Source: Acidimicrobiia bacterium
GTDB lineage: Bacteria; Acidobacteriota; Terriglobia; Bryobacterales; Bryobacteraceae
NCBI GenBank assembly: GCA_016871315.1
Contig: VFZE01000001.1
Location: 62,001 to 126,000 of the forward strand
Length of the DNA stretch: 64,000 nucleotides
Direction: 5' to 3'
In this document: one piece after another, positions 18,932-30,045 of the stretch
How positions within the stretch are numbered: position 1 is the first letter of the stretch
How the letters are laid out: the number at the start of each line of letters is the position of its first letter
Made by a program: the position numbers and the translations under genes
Notes under the pieces: generated by a model
The model's input: the letters and a program-made list of their open reading frames with translations, nothing else
Told to the model about the DNA's origin: nothing
Databases searched by the model: none

Positions 18932-19177
18932 CTACGGGGCAAGATAGAGCTCGATGGCCTCTTTGATGTTCCGCTTTGCCTCCTCCTCGGTGTCCACCGC
19001 AGAAACACAACCGGGCAGCTCAGGGCATACCGCAGGATAGGCTCGAGCTTCCGGGTCGTATTCCAACACAATGCGGAACTTCCTGCCTGCATTGTAAGCA
19101 GGAGCCACGCTGACTTTGGCCGCGGATGGAAAGATGAAGCTGGACTCGGAGGAGCCGACATCGGTGCGGATGCTCAA
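18932..19177 (-). CDS. HicB-like antitoxin-fold protein, orphan; start uncertain
   Basis: The last 50 codons match HicB-type proteins: RKFRIVLEYDPEARAYPAVC followed by PELPGC and TEEEAKRNIKEAIELYL. The frame can be opened from TTG at 19175-19177, giving 81 residues, but the first 30 residues have no family resemblance. Where homologues usually start (Met-Lys-Phe-Arg) this gene has AGG AAG TTC CGC, so the normal initiator may have been lost by mutation; GTG at 19106-19108 is another possible start. No HicA toxin is adjacent. It may be an orphan or a decaying antitoxin. Confidence 0.55.
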   Translation of the reverse strand: MSIRTDVGSSESSFIFPSAAKVSVAPAYNAGRKFRIVLEYDPEARAYPAVCPELPGCVSAVDTEEEAKRNIKEAIELYLAP

Positions 19178-19266
19178 CTTCTTGTTTGGGGACTGTTTGG
19201 AGTTGTCCAGTGGTCGACTATACGTGGCACGACAAGTACAATGAAAGTGGTATTGCCGAGCGAGCC

Positions 19267-19550
19267 GTGGTATCCGATCGGAAGATCATGAATGGAACGC
19301 CTTGTTTTCGGGGCACGCGGGTCCCGTTCCAGAACCTGATCGACTATCTCGAAGGCGGGCACTCGGTCTTGCTGCACGAATGCCGCCGGTTGACTTGAGG
19401 CACTACTCACCGGGTCACGAAATCCACACGGCCGAGTGGGCGGGATTCAAGAGTTTGGAAAATGGACGGCTGCTTCAGGAGGCCGGGTACAACGTTTTGC
19501 TGACCAATGATCAGGGCTTTCCGCATCAACAGAATCTCGCTGGACGTTAG
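19267..19550 (+). pseudogene. Fused remnant of a DUF433 antitoxin and a PIN-like (DUF5615) toxin
   Basis: From GTG 19267 the frame reads VSDRKIMNGTPCFRGTRVPF and then QNLIDYLEGGHS, the first two thirds of a DUF433 (VapB45-like) antitoxin. It then passes without a gap into VLLHEC, which looks like the VLLDEC start of a DUF5615 toxin, and stops at 19396-19398. One frame over, from about 19393, the rest of the toxin is legible: RHYSPGHEIHTAEWAGF, KSLENGRLLQEAGYNVLLTN and QQNLAGR, ending at 19550. The antitoxin C-terminus and the intergenic region are gone and a frameshift splits the toxin, so the pair cannot be functional as it stands. Confidence 0.65.
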
Positions 19551-19864
19551 TTATCTCCGCCGTCGGACTGCTGGCGTCGATTCTCTTCTTTGGAGCAAAC
19601 TGCGCGACGTACTGGGCTGCCACCTCAGCCCTTCGGAATCACGAGTACCGCACGGTTGAGGGGAGAGTGACGGATTTTGTTCCCATGCCTGCCGGAGGTC
19701 ATTCAACCGAGAGCTTCCGTGTAGGAAAGGTCACTTTTCACTATGGCAGCGGTTGGGGTTCGGTCCTGTTCAATTCAGAATGGAACCGGGGACGAATTCA
19801 CGAAGGTTCGCAGGTGCGTTTCAGCTACAAAGGGGAAAATATTCTTCGTGTGGAAGTCAGATGA
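19511..19864 (+). pseudogene. 5'-truncated hypothetical membrane-anchored protein
   Basis: An open frame of about 117 codons begins after a TGA at 19508-19510, overlapping the end of the toxin remnant, and contains WTLVISAVGLLASILFFGAN (one membrane segment), then YRTVEGRVTDFVPMP, HYGSGWGSVLFNSEWN and EGSQVRFSYKGENILRVEVR. No ATG, GTG or TTG precedes the membrane segment, so the natural start is missing; the first available initiator (19667) would remove the membrane anchor. It resembles small acidobacterial hypothetical proteins I cannot name. The junction with the toxin remnant marks a deletion end point. Confidence 0.55.
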
Positions 19865-19928
19865 GTTCTCGCAACCTCGCAGCAGCGCCAGCGATAGCTG
19901 TTCACTGGCCGAAGGCGGCGATGCCCGC

Positions 19929-21341
<1,413 letters not shown>

Positions 21342-21346
21342 AGCGG

Positions 21347-24300
21347 TTACTCCTTGGTCACGGTTTCATCCAGGTTGAGCAGGAGGCTGGCGACAGCGGT
21401 GGTGGCGGCGAGGAATGTGGGTTCGAGCTTGCCGTCGATGGGCGCGTCGCCCTGGCGAAGGTAGGACTTGGCGCGGGCGGAATCGACAGAGAAGTAGTCG
21501 AGATGAAAGAAGAAGTTGTCGCGGAGCAATTGCAGTTCGGCGGCGGTTGGCCGCCGGCCGGTGACCAGTTGCATGCCGTAGCTGAGGCGCGCATTGGGGT
21601 CGGGTGCGGCTTCGCGCATCATGCGTGTGGCGATGCCGCGCGCGGCCTCGAGAAACGTGACGTCGTTCATGAGGTTCAGTGCCTGGAGCGGCGTGTTGGT
21701 GCGGGATTCGCGGACGACGCAGCTTTCCCGCGTGGCGGAGTCGAAATGGACCATCATGGGTGGGGCGACGGTGCGTTTCCAGAAGGTATAGAGGCCGCGG
21801 CGGTAGAGGTCGTCGCCCTTGGACTGTATGTAGTCGCTGTCCTGCATGGTGATTTCCTTCCAGAGTCCGTCGGGCTGGTAGGGCTTGACGGAAGGGCCGC
21901 CGATTTTTTCGCTGAGCAGTCCGGCGGCGTAGAGGGCCTGGTCGCGGATCATTTCGGCGGGCAGACGGAAGCGCGCGCCGCGCGCGAGCAGCCGGTTTTC
22001 CGGGTCCCTCTGCTGGAGTTCGGGGCGGAGACGGGAGGACTGCCGGTAAGTAGCGCTGGTCACGATGAGCCTTTGCATGGCCTTGACGTCCCAGCCTGTG
22101 CGCATGAATTCGGTGGCGAGCCAGTCGAGCAGCTCAGGGTGCGCCGGCCATTCGCCTTGCACGCCGAAGTCTTCGCTCGATTTGACGAGGCCGGTCCCGA
22201 AGTACATTTGCCAGAAGCGATTGACGGCGACGCGCGCGAGCAGCGGGTTTTGCCGGGAGATGAGCCATTGGGCGAAACCGAGCCGGTTGTTGGGCGCGCC
22301 CGCGGGGAGCGGATGGAGCACCGAGGGGACACCGGGCGCGACGAGTTCACCGGGCTTGTCGTAAGCGCCGCGCTCGAGCATGTGCGTGGGGCGGCGGTCT
22401 TGCTGTTCGGCCATCACCATGACGGTGGGGAAGGTGCGATCGAGTTGTTCGCGCTGGCGGTGGAGCGCTTGAAACTGGCGCCAGGTTTCGCTGGTGCGGT
22501 TAAGAAAGTAAGCGCGAGCAAGGCTGGGTGCGGCCTTCTGGATGCTGTCGCGCGTGGCGAGCAGGGCAACTTCGTCAGGGTTCAGCGAGCGGCTGTAGAC
22601 GAGCACGTTGTCGATGGCGCCGCGGAATCGATTGTCCTTGCCGCCACCGGCCCCGATGCGGAGGGGTTCGCGGAACGGACGGCCGGCGTTGCGGAGCGGG
22701 CGGTAGAGGGTGTCGATGAGAGTGTCGGTTTCAAGAAGCCGTCCGTTGAGGAAGAGCGAGACGCCGGCGGCTTTGACGGAGCCATCATAGACGGCAGCAA
22801 CGTGATGCCACTGGCCGGGTGTGATGATCTCGCGGCTTTCGACGCGAATGGCGTCGTCATCGAAGTTGGAGGTGAAGTGGAAATGCAGCTTGCCGTTCTT
22901 GAGATAGAGGCCGAAGCCCTTGCCGCGCGTGTTGTCGGCCATGCGGCTGAGGATGGCGCCGGCGCCGGTATCGGCTTTGATCCAGGCGGAGAGGGTGAAC
23001 TGGTCCTCCATGTCGAAGGGGGCGGCGCCGGCGAAGTCGGATGATCGCGCGCCGTCGAAGAGGCCGGCGTTGCCGCGGATGCCTGGGACGGCTGGTTCGG
23101 CGTGATCGAAGGGGAACCAGGAGTCGAGACCGGAGGAGATGTCGTAGTAGAGCGGAGGTTCGGCAGGGAGGGCGGCGAACCAGGCATGCAGGTTGCGGCT
23201 GATCTCCACCTCTTGCGAGGCGAGCCTTTGTTCCAGCTCGCGCATCTGCTCCAGCAACGCGGCATGTTGCCGCTGCTGGTCTTCGGTGGGCGCGGCAACC
23301 AGGGGCGGCGAGTTGCCGTATTTCATGGCGCGGCCCTGTTCGGGGACATTATTGAAGTAAGCGTAGGCCCGGTAGAACTCTTTCTGAGTGAAAGGATCGT
23401 ACTTGTGGTTGTGGCAGCGCGCGCAGCCGAGGGTGAGTCCAAGGAAAACGGTGGAGGTGGTTTCGAGGCGATCGACGACATATTCGACGCGGTACTCTTC
23501 CGGGATGATGCCGTCTTCGGTGTTGCCACGATGGTTGCGGTTGAAGCCGGTGGCGATGATTTGATCGAGACGCGCGTTGGGCAGCATGTCGCCGGCTATT
23601 TGCTCGAGCGTGAATTGGTCGTAAGGCTGGTTGCGGTTGAAGGAATCGATGACCCAGTCGCGCCAGCGCCACATGACGCGCTCGCCGTCGTACTGGTAGC
23701 CGTTGGAGTCGGCGTAACGGGCGGCGTCGAGCCACTGTGCGGCCATGCGCTCGCCGTAGCGCGGGGAGGCGAGCAGGCGGTCAACGGCGTGCTCGTAGGC
23801 GTTGGGCGAGGTGTCTCTGAGGAAGCTGTCGATTTCGGGTGGTGAGGAAGGAAGGCCGGTGAGGTCGAGCGAGACGCGCCGCAGGAGTGTTTCACGGCTA
23901 GCGTCGGGTGAGGGCGTCAGTGATTCCTTTTCGAGACGAGCGAGGACGAAGTGGTCGATGGGGTTGCGCGTCCAGGCGGGACTAGAGACCTCGGGCAGCG
24001 CTGGGCGTTCCGGCGGGAGAAATGCCCAGTGTTTCTGCCACGGCGCGCCTTGGGCGATCCATCGCTTGAGGGTCTCGATTTCGGCCTCGGAGAGTTTGAG
24101 CCCGGAATGGACCGGCGGCATGCGGAGAGCAGGTTTGTCGGCAGTGATGCGGCGGATGAGCGGGCTTTCCTCGGGCTTGCCGGCAATGATGGCGGCCTTG
24201 GCGGCGGCTTCAGAATCCAAACGCAAAGGGATGTTGCGGTTGATGGCGTCCGGGCCGTGGCAGAGGTAGCACTTGTCGGAGAGGATCGGGCGGATGTCGC

Positions 24301-24376
24301 GGTTGAAGGAGAGGTCGGCGGCCGCGGCGAGGCTCAGGTGTGCGAGAAGAAAGGCGGAGGAAGCCCGGAAAGACAC
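21347..24376 (-). CDS. DUF1549/DUF1553 planctomycete-type cytochrome with LamG-like domain
   Basis: 1009 residues. A signal ([12 protein letters not shown]) precedes the PSCyt1 haem motif CYLCHGPDA at residues 36-40; DUF1549 follows ([32 protein letters not shown]-like), with a second haem motif [13 protein letters not shown] near residue 317. A concanavalin/LamG-like domain occupies roughly residues 425-610 ([25 protein letters not shown]). The C-terminal DUF1553 begins near residue 690 ([36 protein letters not shown]). GTG at 24374-24376 lies 5 bases after TAGAAT, suggesting a leaderless mRNA. The LamG insertion suggests binding to a carbohydrate or other polymer; the reaction is unknown. 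Confidence 0.9.
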   Translation of the reverse strand: MSFRASSAFLLAHLSLAAAADLSFNRDIRPILSDKCYLCHGPDAINRNIPLRLDSEAAAKAAIIAGKPEESPLIRRITADKPALRMPPVHSGLKLSEAEIETLKRWIAQGAPWQKHWAFLPPERPALPEVSSPAWTRNPIDHFVLARLEKESLTPSPDASRETLLRRVSLDLTGLPSSPPEIDSFLRDTSPNAYEHAVDRLLASPRYGERMAAQWLDAARYADSNGYQYDGERVMWRWRDWVIDSFNRNQPYDQFTLEQIAGDMLPNARLDQIIATGFNRNHRGNTEDGIIPEEYRVEYVVDRLETTSTVFLGLTLGCARCHNHKYDPFTQKEFYRAYAYFNNVPEQGRAMKYGNSPPLVAAPTEDQQRQHAALLEQMRELEQRLASQEVEISRNLHAWFAALPAEPPLYYDISSGLDSWFPFDHAEPAVPGIRGNAGLFDGARSSDFAGAAPFDMEDQFTLSAWIKADTGAGAILSRMADNTRGKGFGLYLKNGKLHFHFTSNFDDDAIRVESREIITPGQWHHVAAVYDGSVKAAGVSLFLNGRLLETDTLIDTLYRPLRNAGRPFREPLRIGAGGGKDNRFRGAIDNVLVYSRSLNPDEVALLATRDSIQKAAPSLARAYFLNRTSETWRQFQALHRQREQLDRTFPTVMVMAEQQDRRPTHMLERGAYDKPGELVAPGVPSVLHPLPAGAPNNRLGFAQWLISRQNPLLARVAVNRFWQMYFGTGLVKSSEDFGVQGEWPAHPELLDWLATEFMRTGWDVKAMQRLIVTSATYRQSSRLRPELQQRDPENRLLARGARFRLPAEMIRDQALYAAGLLSEKIGGPSVKPYQPDGLWKEITMQDSDYIQSKGDDLYRRGLYTFWKRTVAPPMMVHFDSATRESCVVRESRTNTPLQALNLMNDVTFLEAARGIATRMMREAAPDPNARLSYGMQLVTGRRPTAAELQLLRDNFFFHLDYFSVDSARAKSYLRQGDAPIDGKLEPTFLAATTAVASLLLNLDETVTKE

Positions 24377-24381
24377 TTTCT

Positions 24382-24387
24382 ATTCTA
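24382..24387 (-). promoter_or_regulatory. Candidate -10 element (TAGAAT) of the DUF1549/DUF1553 gene
   Basis: On the minus strand TAGAAT is followed by AGAAA and then the GTG start, placing the expected transcription start on the start codon. It also lies within 6 bases of the truncated end of the adjacent plus-strand pseudogene, so it marks the edge of the DUF1501-DUF1553 segment. Confidence 0.45.
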
Positions 24388-24392
24388 CATAG

Positions 24393-25488
24393 TTGATGCC
24401 ACACGGAGTGATCTCGGGGCGCATAGTGGACGAAGAGGGCGAGCCTATGGTGCATGTCAACGTCAGCGCGATGCAGTACCGCTACAACATGAACGGCAGG
24501 CAATTGATGGGATCGAGCGCCGCATCGACGAACGACTTGGGCGAGTATCGAATCTTCGCCCTGGCACCCACTGCGCGGCATGGATGTGAGGCTGGTCAAG
24601 GCGCGCACGGTACGGGTTCGGGGGAGGGTGGTTCATGAAGCCTCGACGCAAGCTCCGGTAATGGTCACCTTGCAGCCGCGCGAAGCGATGGGAGTTCGGA
24701 CCATGAACCGGACTCTTTCTGTGGGTCCGAGAGAGGAATTTGTGATCAACGGGATACTGCCAGGAGCGTACACGCTGTACGCAATGGTCCGCGACCAAGG
24801 CGTGACCTACTCAGCCCGGGAGAACATCGATGTCGGCAGCGAGAACATCGACGGTTTGATGGTCCGGCTGACGGCCGGAGGTGAGGTGGCCGGGGAGATG
24901 ATCGCGGAGGAGCGCGAAAAGCTGCCTTCGAGCGTGAGAGTGAGTTTGTCGCCTTCCTTGGCGGGTGGATTCTTCCTCGGAACGCAGCAGGCGGAGGTCA
25001 AAGAGGGGAGGTTCGCGCTGGCGAATGTCCAGCCGGAGCGGTATCGCGTGAACGTAACGGGATTGCCGGACGGCTATTTCGTAAAGACGGTCCGGGCCGG
25101 GGACCAGGATGCGATGGAGAACGGCTTTGAGCCGTCGGTAGGGACGCTCCTCAGGATCACGGTGAGCGGGAAGGCGGGGCTAATCGACGGGACGGTAACG
25201 GATGGGAGTGAAAAACTCGCGGCCGGGAGCACCGTGGCATTGCTGGACGCGGATCCAAAGCGGCGCGGCCGGTTTGAACACTCCCGGATCGCCGTGACCG
25301 ATCAAAATGGCGTGTTCGGGTTTATGAATGTGCCGCCGGGCGGATACAAACTTTTCGCCTGGCAGGACATCGAGCCAGGAGCGTGGATGGATCCGGATTT
25401 TGCGAAAGCGTTCGAGTCAAAGGCGGAGGCGATCACACTCAGGGAGTCCGGCCGAGAGTCGGTGTCGTTGAAAGTATTGGAGAAGTAG
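24393..25488 (+). pseudogene. Broken exported carboxypeptidase-regulatory-like repeat protein
   Basis: Two frames together spell parts of a carboxypeptidase-regulatory-domain (beta-sandwich) protein. Frame 1 (24393-24638) contains GVISGRIVDEEGEPMVHVNV and NDLGEYRIFALAP, a typical repeat, but lacks a signal peptide and anything before it. After LAP the continuation expected in the family is missing, and the sequence resumes one frame over at LRGMDVRLVKARTVRVRGRV and runs to 25488 with GILPGAYTLYAMVRDQG, LANVQPERYRVNVTGLPDG and FMNVPPGGYKLFAWQDIEPG. Thus both the 5' end and about 50-60 internal codons have been lost. The second frame is 302 codons from an ATG at 24580 and could still be translated, but without a signal peptide. 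Confidence 0.7.
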
Positions 25489-25491
25489 GAG

Positions 25492-26565
25492 CTACGGCAG
25501 CCGCACAGCCTGCCCCGTCGCCACGGACTTCTTCGCGGCATCGATAATCTCCACCACGCCGGCGTTGATGTCGAGCGCGGTGATGCCTTCGATCGGTTTG
25601 CCGCTTTGGATGGAGTGGATCATGAAGGCGATCGGTTCGGCGCGCTCGGGGGGAAGCGGGTCAATCGCGACCTGGGTGGCGGCTTCCCGGCCCTTTCGCA
25701 GCTCGACGCGGTTATTGACCATGTACAGGCTTCCCTGAAGGCCGAAGATCTCCAGGTCCTGAAAGCTGCGCGGCAGATCCCAGCTGCCTTCAAAGACCCC
25801 CACCCCGTTCTTATAGGAAAGTATCATCGTGGAGTTGTCTTCAACCTTGGGGAACGTCTCCGGGCGCAACTGGTTTACGTGCGCGTAGACTTTCTCCGGG
25901 CGGCCGAGATACCAGAGGCTCCACAGGGCGTTGTAGCAGCCGAAGTCCATCAAGGCCCCGGCGCCGTTTTTGACGGGGTCGGTCAGCCATTCAAAGAAGT
26001 ACTGGCTGCGCGCGCCACGGGAGCCGGGGCCGCCATGCCCGACGATGCCGCGCAAACGCCAGGGCTTGCCCACCACGCCGGCGTCGGCCTGCGTCTTGGC
26101 GGTGTAGTTGGAGGCCCACCAGGCCATCTGATAGTTGGTCATCACCTGGATCGAGTGCTTGCGGGCAAGGTCGCCGATGGCGGCGGCATCCTTATAAGTG
26201 GAGGCCAGCGGCTTCTCGAAAATGACATGGATCTTGCGCGGGGCGCACAGCTTCACCACTTCCAGGTGGCGGTTGTTCTCATTGAAAGCCCAGACGATGT
26301 CGGGCTTGGTTTCCTCGAGCATTTTCACCGTATCGGAGAAAAACACCGAATCGGGCGCACTCATTTTTTTGGCTTCCGCGATAAGCTCGGGGTTCGTTTC
26401 GGCGATCCCGACCAACCGGGCGGGTTCCCCCTTGATCATCTTGCCCAGGTGTCCCCAGACGTGGGAATGGAGAAGTCCGACGACGGCGATTTTCGTTTCG
26501 GCACGCAAAGCAGGCATAGCAATCAAGAAGGAGAACGCGGCGGCTACGGATAGGAATCGGAACAT
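25492..26565 (-). CDS. Gfo/Idh/MocA-family oxidoreductase, exported
   Basis: 357 residues. A cleavable signal is visible (FRFLSVAAAFSFLIAMPALRAE), followed by the NAD(P)-binding strand KIAVVGLLHSHVWGH, the IAETNPE segment and the lysine motif FEKPLASTYKDA (EKP). Such periplasmic MocA-type enzymes are common in Acidobacteria and usually act on sugars or sugar-like molecules with tightly bound cofactor. ATG 26563-26565 is preceded by GGGAGG; an in-frame extension to 26676 would overlap the divergent gene and add a non-homologous leader. No operon partner is evident; the stop is 3 bases from the convergent broken repeat gene. Confidence 0.87.
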   Translation of the reverse strand: MFRFLSVAAAFSFLIAMPALRAETKIAVVGLLHSHVWGHLGKMIKGEPARLVGIAETNPELIAEAKKMSAPDSVFFSDTVKMLEETKPDIVWAFNENNRHLEVVKLCAPRKIHVIFEKPLASTYKDAAAIGDLARKHSIQVMTNYQMAWWASNYTAKTQADAGVVGKPWRLRGIVGHGGPGSRGARSQYFFEWLTDPVKNGAGALMDFGCYNALWSLWYLGRPEKVYAHVNQLRPETFPKVEDNSTMILSYKNGVGVFEGSWDLPRSFQDLEIFGLQGSLYMVNNRVELRKGREAATQVAIDPLPPERAEPIAFMIHSIQSGKPIEGITALDINAGVVEIIDAAKKSVATGQAVRLP

Positions 26566-26674
26566 AAAAGACCTCCCAAAGATCAAACAGAATTTTACAC
26601 CTTCGAGGCCCGGCGGCAGGCGAACCGAAATAGCGAATGGTGATACAGTATAAAGCCAAGAGGCGATTGGGACC

Positions 26675-29600
26675 ATGAGACTATCATCTTTTCTAGTCCT
26701 TGGATGCGTACTGGCGATAGGTTTGGCTCAGGCGCAGGATGCGGTGAGCCGGGCCCGGCAGATGGAATCCAGCGGCGATACAGCGGGAGCGGCGCGCGTG
26801 TTGGCGGAGGCGGCCCAAGCCGCCAATGCGTCCGAGGCAAGCCTCGCGGCCGTCGCGGAATTCCTCGACCGCCACGGAAACTCCGGCGCCCGGACGGCCT
26901 ATGAAAAGCTGATCGGGCGAACCAGCGACGGCGCGCGCAAGCGCGATGCCCTCCGCCGGCTGGTGCTGCTCGATCTACAGGCTCAGGACAATGCCGCCGC
27001 GGGAAGACATCTGGAACAGTACCGCGCGGCAGGGGGGCAGGATCTTCCAGCCGCATTGCCCAGCTGGAGCCAATCGGAAGCGATGCCGGTGATCGAGATC
27101 CCCGGGCCTGTCTTCAGCTTTTCGCGCATGGCCGCCCTGTCACCGGATCTGAAGCCGGAGGAGCTGCTTCCGGCCCTGGCGCGGAACATCGTCACCAACG
27201 GCTACCAGGCTTCCAGCAGCCAGGAGGCGCTGGAGCAGACCGAGTACCTGAAGCTGGTCTTCCGTTATCTGTCGCAGGCGCGCGAGTTGGAGAAGCTGTC
27301 CGGAGCCGACAAGACAATCCGCATCGAAACCTGCGAATCAAAGGAAACCGCGGAGATCCTGCGCATTCTCGGATTCCGGATGCGCGGCTCCTGCGGAACC
27401 GAACTGATTCTGGAGACAATGAACGCGAGCCGGGCCTTTTTGACCATCGATTCCGGTTTCCCGCTGGCCGAGCTCGAACAGGTGCTGCGAACGAATCGTC
27501 CTTTTACTTACGACTACAGGCCGACTAGGGCGCCGATCCTTTATGGAGCCGAATACTGGCTGTCCAGCCGGGAAAAGCAGAGCGGCGAGTTCATCGACAC
27601 CTTCATGGGCGATCCCGCGCTTTGCCGGCTGTACCTGGGATTGTCGAAGCTGGACCGGGAAACGGCGGAGGAGCTGCGCAAAGTGGTTCCCGCGCAACGG
27701 CTGCGCGCATTCGCGCACGTGCTGGATTTCTTCGGCGGGATGTTCTTGATCCGCGAAGGGAAGCTCGCCGTGCCTGGTGGATCGCGGAGCGCGGCTGCGT
27801 GGACGGAACTGGCCGGAGTTTCCCCGGACCAGGGGGCGCAGTTCATCGAAAGGCTGCTGACCAGGGATGACGGATGGCTGAGCAGCTACTTCGACGCGCT
27901 TTCGCGCATCGAGGGTCCGACTCTGGACTACCTGGCAGAGCCGGAGAGGCTGAAGAGATTCTACGCGGCGCTGCGTGGGAGAGTGACCAGCCCCGGCCCG
28001 GCGCGGCCGGTCTTCCGGTCCAACACCGACCTGATGCTGCTGACGACACGCCTTCGCGTGGATGCCAACGGCCAGCCGCACATTCCCGGAGGCGTCGAGG
28101 TATGGCGCGATCTGTTCGTGAAGCACCCGCACGGGAAATATGACGGGAAGCTGACAAGGCTGGCGACGACGTGGAAGGCGCCCGACGACGTGCTGGAGGC
28201 GCTGTTCGCATTGTGCCGCAAGGCGGTGGAAAACGAACCGTTGAAGATCTTCATGGCGATGAGCGATCTGAGCCGGAAGCGCAGTGCTGCTCTGGAGGCG
28301 GCCACGGTGGACCGGCTGGCGCGTCAATACCGCGCCCTGGCCGCACAGTACCCGATCTTCACCGAGGTGCCGTCGCTGTCGGATGCGGCGATCCTCAACT
28401 ACCTGGAGACAGCCGCCGAAATCAGCTCCATCCGCGATCAAGGCGTACGCGCCAACGTGGCCGGAACGTTTCAAGCTCTGGTCGGATTGTGGCAGATCTT
28501 CAGCCGGAATGAAGCGATTCCGTCGTCAGCCGCGGAGCCGGCCCTGGTATCCATTGTGGACAGCTTCGGCAAGCTGCGTAACGGGAAAGAGCTGTTCAAC
28601 GCCGGCGTTTCCGGGGTGCGCACGCTGCTAAAGGCGGCCGGCGCCAGCGAGCAGGTTTCCGAGCAGGATTACGTCCTCGATCTGCTGGCCGGCACCGCTA
28701 AGCCGGGTGACGCCGAGGCGCATCAGCAGATCGTCCAGGAGATGGTGCGCATCTTTGAGGGGCAGAAGCTGATTTCCCTCAAGATGCTGATGGACATCGC
28801 CGATCACCTCGACGCACTTGCCAAGGGAGAGAAGCTCAACCCCACGCTGTTCAGCAGGCTGACCACGCGGCTGTCGGAACTACAGTTGCCCCGAGCCTCC
28901 CTGACCGGAGTGGAAAAGAACGCCCTCAGCTTTGGTTACTGGACCGAGAAGCACATCGAGCAGCAGCGCAAGATGAACCTCCGCGCGGTAGTGGAGCGTG
29001 CAGGCGCCGATGCCGGCAAACTGGACGACGTGCGGGAGGATCTGGCGCCAACTCTTCGCGACACGCTGGTGGGCCTCAACTACCTCTATTACGCGCCGCC
29101 GGGCGCGCAACTGCTGCGCACCAACCCTCTGTTCGTCCGCAGCCATGATTTTCTCGGCGTGCAAGGCACCAACCAGACGTGGCGGAATACGGAGGTGCTC
29201 GGCACCGGATGGCCCTCTTCCGCAGGAGGCCGGCTGGTCGGCTCGCTCGCCGGGATGGCCTACGCGTTGGCCGAAGCCGAGCAGAACTTCCTGATTCCCT
29301 CGCGCGAACAGGCTCTCATCTGGGGCGACCTGGTGCCACAGATGATCTTGAGCGCGAAAATTCCTCGCTGGTGGCAAGTGACTCCGGCACAGGTGCATTG
29401 GGTGGGACTGCACGTCCGGCTGGGAGAATCGCTGGCCGCAGAGGCGATGCTCGATCCCGCTCGGCGCACTTGGCTGGGTTCCGTGCTGGGACGCCAAGCC
29501 GCGCCTGCCAGGACCAGCAGAGTGACCGAATTGCTGTCCGCGGGCAACCTGCCGCGCGCGTTGGAGAACATCACCGTTTCAGAGCTCTTCCTGATCGCAG

Positions 29601-30043
29601 GAGATTACGTCAAGAACAACAAGGACGGCGGCGTGCTGGTAAGGGAGATTCAACGCTTGGCGCAAGCCTCTCCCGACACAGTGAACTATCAAGCCATCTC
29701 GAGGGCTTTCGGCACTCCCAAGCCGACGCTGACCACTTCCTACCGGCCGGAGCTGCTGCATCTGCGCACCTTCCCCACGCTGATGGGTTATTCCAGCCGC
29801 ATCATGGCGGAAAGCTGGGAGTCGAGCATCCTCTATTACGTGGCCTTGGCTGATGAGATGCATTTGCCGCCCGGACGGCTGAACGTCGCCATTCCGGAAT
29901 GGACGCAGCAGACGGTGGAGCGGATCTTCGCCACGCACCTGGAGGATTGGCCTGCCTTGCTGCGCTCGCTGCGGGTTGTCGGCAAGGAAACCCGCGACCG
30001 CAAAAAGGACCAACAAGAAAAGGCCGCCGGAGGGGGAGCGTGA
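26675..30043 (+). CDS. Very large exported protein of unknown function
   Basis: 1122 residues beginning with a signal peptide (LSSFLVLGCVLAIGLAQAQ). The N-terminal 100 residues look helical and TPR-like (RARQMESSGDTAGAARVLAE); the rest is alpha-rich with no motif I recognise, no membrane segment and no cysteine cluster. The C-terminus ends in a charged tail (KETRDRKKDQQEKAAGGG). It is followed after 2 bases by the VWA protein, which indicates an operon and probably a shared periplasmic complex. The start ATG lies 109 bases from the divergent MocA-type start; TACAGTATAAA at 26644-26654 is a likely promoter region. Identity beyond exported hypothetical cannot be given. Confidence 0.8.
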   Translation: MRLSSFLVLGCVLAIGLAQAQDAVSRARQMESSGDTAGAARVLAEAAQAANASEASLAAVAEFLDRHGNSGARTAYEKLIGRTSDGARKRDALRRLVLLDLQAQDNAAAGRHLEQYRAAGGQDLPAALPSWSQSEAMPVIEIPGPVFSFSRMAALSPDLKPEELLPALARNIVTNGYQASSSQEALEQTEYLKLVFRYLSQARELEKLSGADKTIRIETCESKETAEILRILGFRMRGSCGTELILETMNASRAFLTIDSGFPLAELEQVLRTNRPFTYDYRPTRAPILYGAEYWLSSREKQSGEFIDTFMGDPALCRLYLGLSKLDRETAEELRKVVPAQRLRAFAHVLDFFGGMFLIREGKLAVPGGSRSAAAWTELAGVSPDQGAQFIERLLTRDDGWLSSYFDALSRIEGPTLDYLAEPERLKRFYAALRGRVTSPGPARPVFRSNTDLMLLTTRLRVDANGQPHIPGGVEVWRDLFVKHPHGKYDGKLTRLATTWKAPDDVLEALFALCRKAVENEPLKIFMAMSDLSRKRSAALEAATVDRLARQYRALAAQYPIFTEVPSLSDAAILNYLETAAEISSIRDQGVRANVAGTFQALVGLWQIFSRNEAIPSSAAEPALVSIVDSFGKLRNGKELFNAGVSGVRTLLKAAGASEQVSEQDYVLDLLAGTAKPGDAEAHQQIVQEMVRIFEGQKLISLKMLMDIADHLDALAKGEKLNPTLFSRLTTRLSELQLPRASLTGVEKNALSFGYWTEKHIEQQRKMNLRAVVERAGADAGKLDDVREDLAPTLRDTLVGLNYLYYAPPGAQLLRTNPLFVRSHDFLGVQGTNQTWRNTEVLGTGWPSSAGGRLVGSLAGMAYALAEAEQNFLIPSREQALIWGDLVPQMILSAKIPRWWQVTPAQVHWVGLHVRLGESLAAEAMLDPARRTWLGSVLGRQAAPARTSRVTELLSAGNLPRALENITVSELFLIAGDYVKNNKDGGVLVREIQRLAQASPDTVNYQAISRAFGTPKPTLTTSYRPELLHLRTFPTLMGYSSRIMAESWESSILYYVALADEMHLPPGRLNVAIPEWTQQTVERIFATHLEDWPALLRSLRVVGKETRDRKKDQQEKAAGGGA

Positions 30044-30045
30044 TC

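Noticed and set aside
18932-19398. Intact toxin-antitoxin pair made of the HicB-like and DUF433 genes
   Set aside because: They are divergent, belong to unrelated families, and the DUF433 frame is truncated and fused to a broken toxin.
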